Of a stretch of DNA of 13,982 nucleotides, positions 11,964 through 13,982 are shown in pieces. The first letter of the stretch is position 1. Every line of letters starts with the position of its first letter. A program made the position numbers and the translations under genes. This DNA comes from an uncultured Gemmatimonadota bacterium. Lineage in GTDB: Bacteria; Gemmatimonadota; Gemmatimonadetes; Gemmatimonadales; Gemmatimonadaceae. The stretch lies in assembly GCA_946480295.1 (NCBI GenBank), contig CAMLIT010000112.1:1-13982 (forward strand). Reading direction: 5' to 3'. The notes under the pieces are model-generated. The model was not told the DNA's origin and made no database searches. It was given only the letters and a program-made list of their open reading frames with translations.

Positions 11964-12280
11964 CCGACCGCAAGAAGCGACCAACATCCCTGCGCGACGT
12001 GCTCCCCGGTGTGTTGCAGCAGAGCGGGCTCGCCGACCGGATCGAGCAGGCGGGGATCATCCCGGAATGGCCGCGGCTGGTCGGGAAGCAGATCGCCGCG
12101 GTGACCGAGCCGATGCACATCACGGCCGACGGGACGCTGTTCGTGGCGGTGAAGACCAACGCCTGGATGACCGAGCTGTCGCTGATGGAGCCCGAGCTGC
12201 TGCGGTCGCTGAACGCCAAGCCGGGGCGGGCGCCGGTGAAGAAAATCCGCTGGCAGATCAGGCGGGGGCAGAGCCGGTAA
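11960..12280 (+). CDS. DUF721 / DciA-like protein
   Basis: A 106-residue protein of the DUF721 (DciA) family. In bacteria without DnaC or DnaI, DciA interacts with the replicative helicase DnaB and helps its loading; that role is known for some members and inferred here. The core matches the family: LPGVLQQSGLADRI (15-28), EWPRLVGKQIAAVTEPMHI (36-54, W37) and GTLFVAVKTNAWMTEL (58-73), then LLRSLN. The C-terminus is basic (KKIRWQIRRGQSR). The ATG at 11960 overlaps the recF stop as ATGA, so it is coupled to recF. A recF-DUF721-gyrB order is common around bacterial origins and supports the call. Confidence 0.92.
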   Translation: MTDRKKRPTSLRDVLPGVLQQSGLADRIEQAGIIPEWPRLVGKQIAAVTEPMHITADGTLFVAVKTNAWMTELSLMEPELLRSLNAKPGRAPVKKIRWQIRRGQSR

Positions 12281-12288
12281 CTCTTTGA

Positions 12289-13982
<1,694 letters not shown>

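Overview
The window is high-GC, densely packed bacterial chromosomal DNA. The GC-rich codon use, the cytochrome c maturation gene types, the recF-DUF721-gyrB block and the style of several proteins suggest Gemmatimonadota or a close relative. That placement is an inference from gene character, not from a marker comparison. No rRNA, tRNA, CRISPR array, transposase or phage gene is visible.

Left part (1-4801). The window opens in the 3' part of an ABC-exporter permease (+ strand). A small secreted, very basic protein of unknown function follows (895-1182). Converging on it, with one base between the stop codons, is a tightly overlapping minus-strand operon for cytochrome c maturation: ccmE (4801-4346), ccmF (4349-2325), ccmH (2328-1696) and a ccmI-like gene with a double zinc ribbon (1699-1184). 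Each junction is a 4-base ATGA/GTGA overlap. Together they encode the late steps of System I: heme chaperone, heme lyase core and apocytochrome thiol handling. CcmE carries Cys instead of the usual heme-binding His (CxxxY), CcmH has a Cys-rich C-x-C-x-C motif, ccmG is not between ccmF and ccmH, and the CcmI-like protein has lost its periplasmic TPR half.

Middle part (4914-8447). A second overlapping minus-strand operon runs mtnA (methionine salvage), glpK (glycerol kinase), a uracil-DNA-glycosylase-superfamily gene without Fe-S cysteines, and a small YfiM/DUF2279-like gene. The four functions are unrelated as far as known.

Repeat-rich part (8448-10041). A minus-strand type IB DNA topoisomerase gene is bracketed by two non-coding stretches (283 and 276 bases). 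Both are largely built of 7-base periodic repeats: GGGAGGC arrays, CGTCCCG copies, ATTGGTC/CCAATGA-type heptads in an inverted repeat, and a 42-base (6 x 7) tandem unit of GTCCGCA type. GGGAGGC arrays lie just upstream of the start codons of both mtnA and topIB in the same orientation. This is the most unusual structure in the window.

Right part (10042-13982). On the + strand an enoyl-CoA hydratase gene is coupled by a GTGA overlap to recF, which is coupled by ATGA to a DUF721/DciA-like gene. A 137-base gap with a plausible promoter and an inverted repeat then leads into gyrB, which runs off the end of the window. recF, dciA and gyrB are typical origin-region partners, but dnaA and dnaN are not next to them here.
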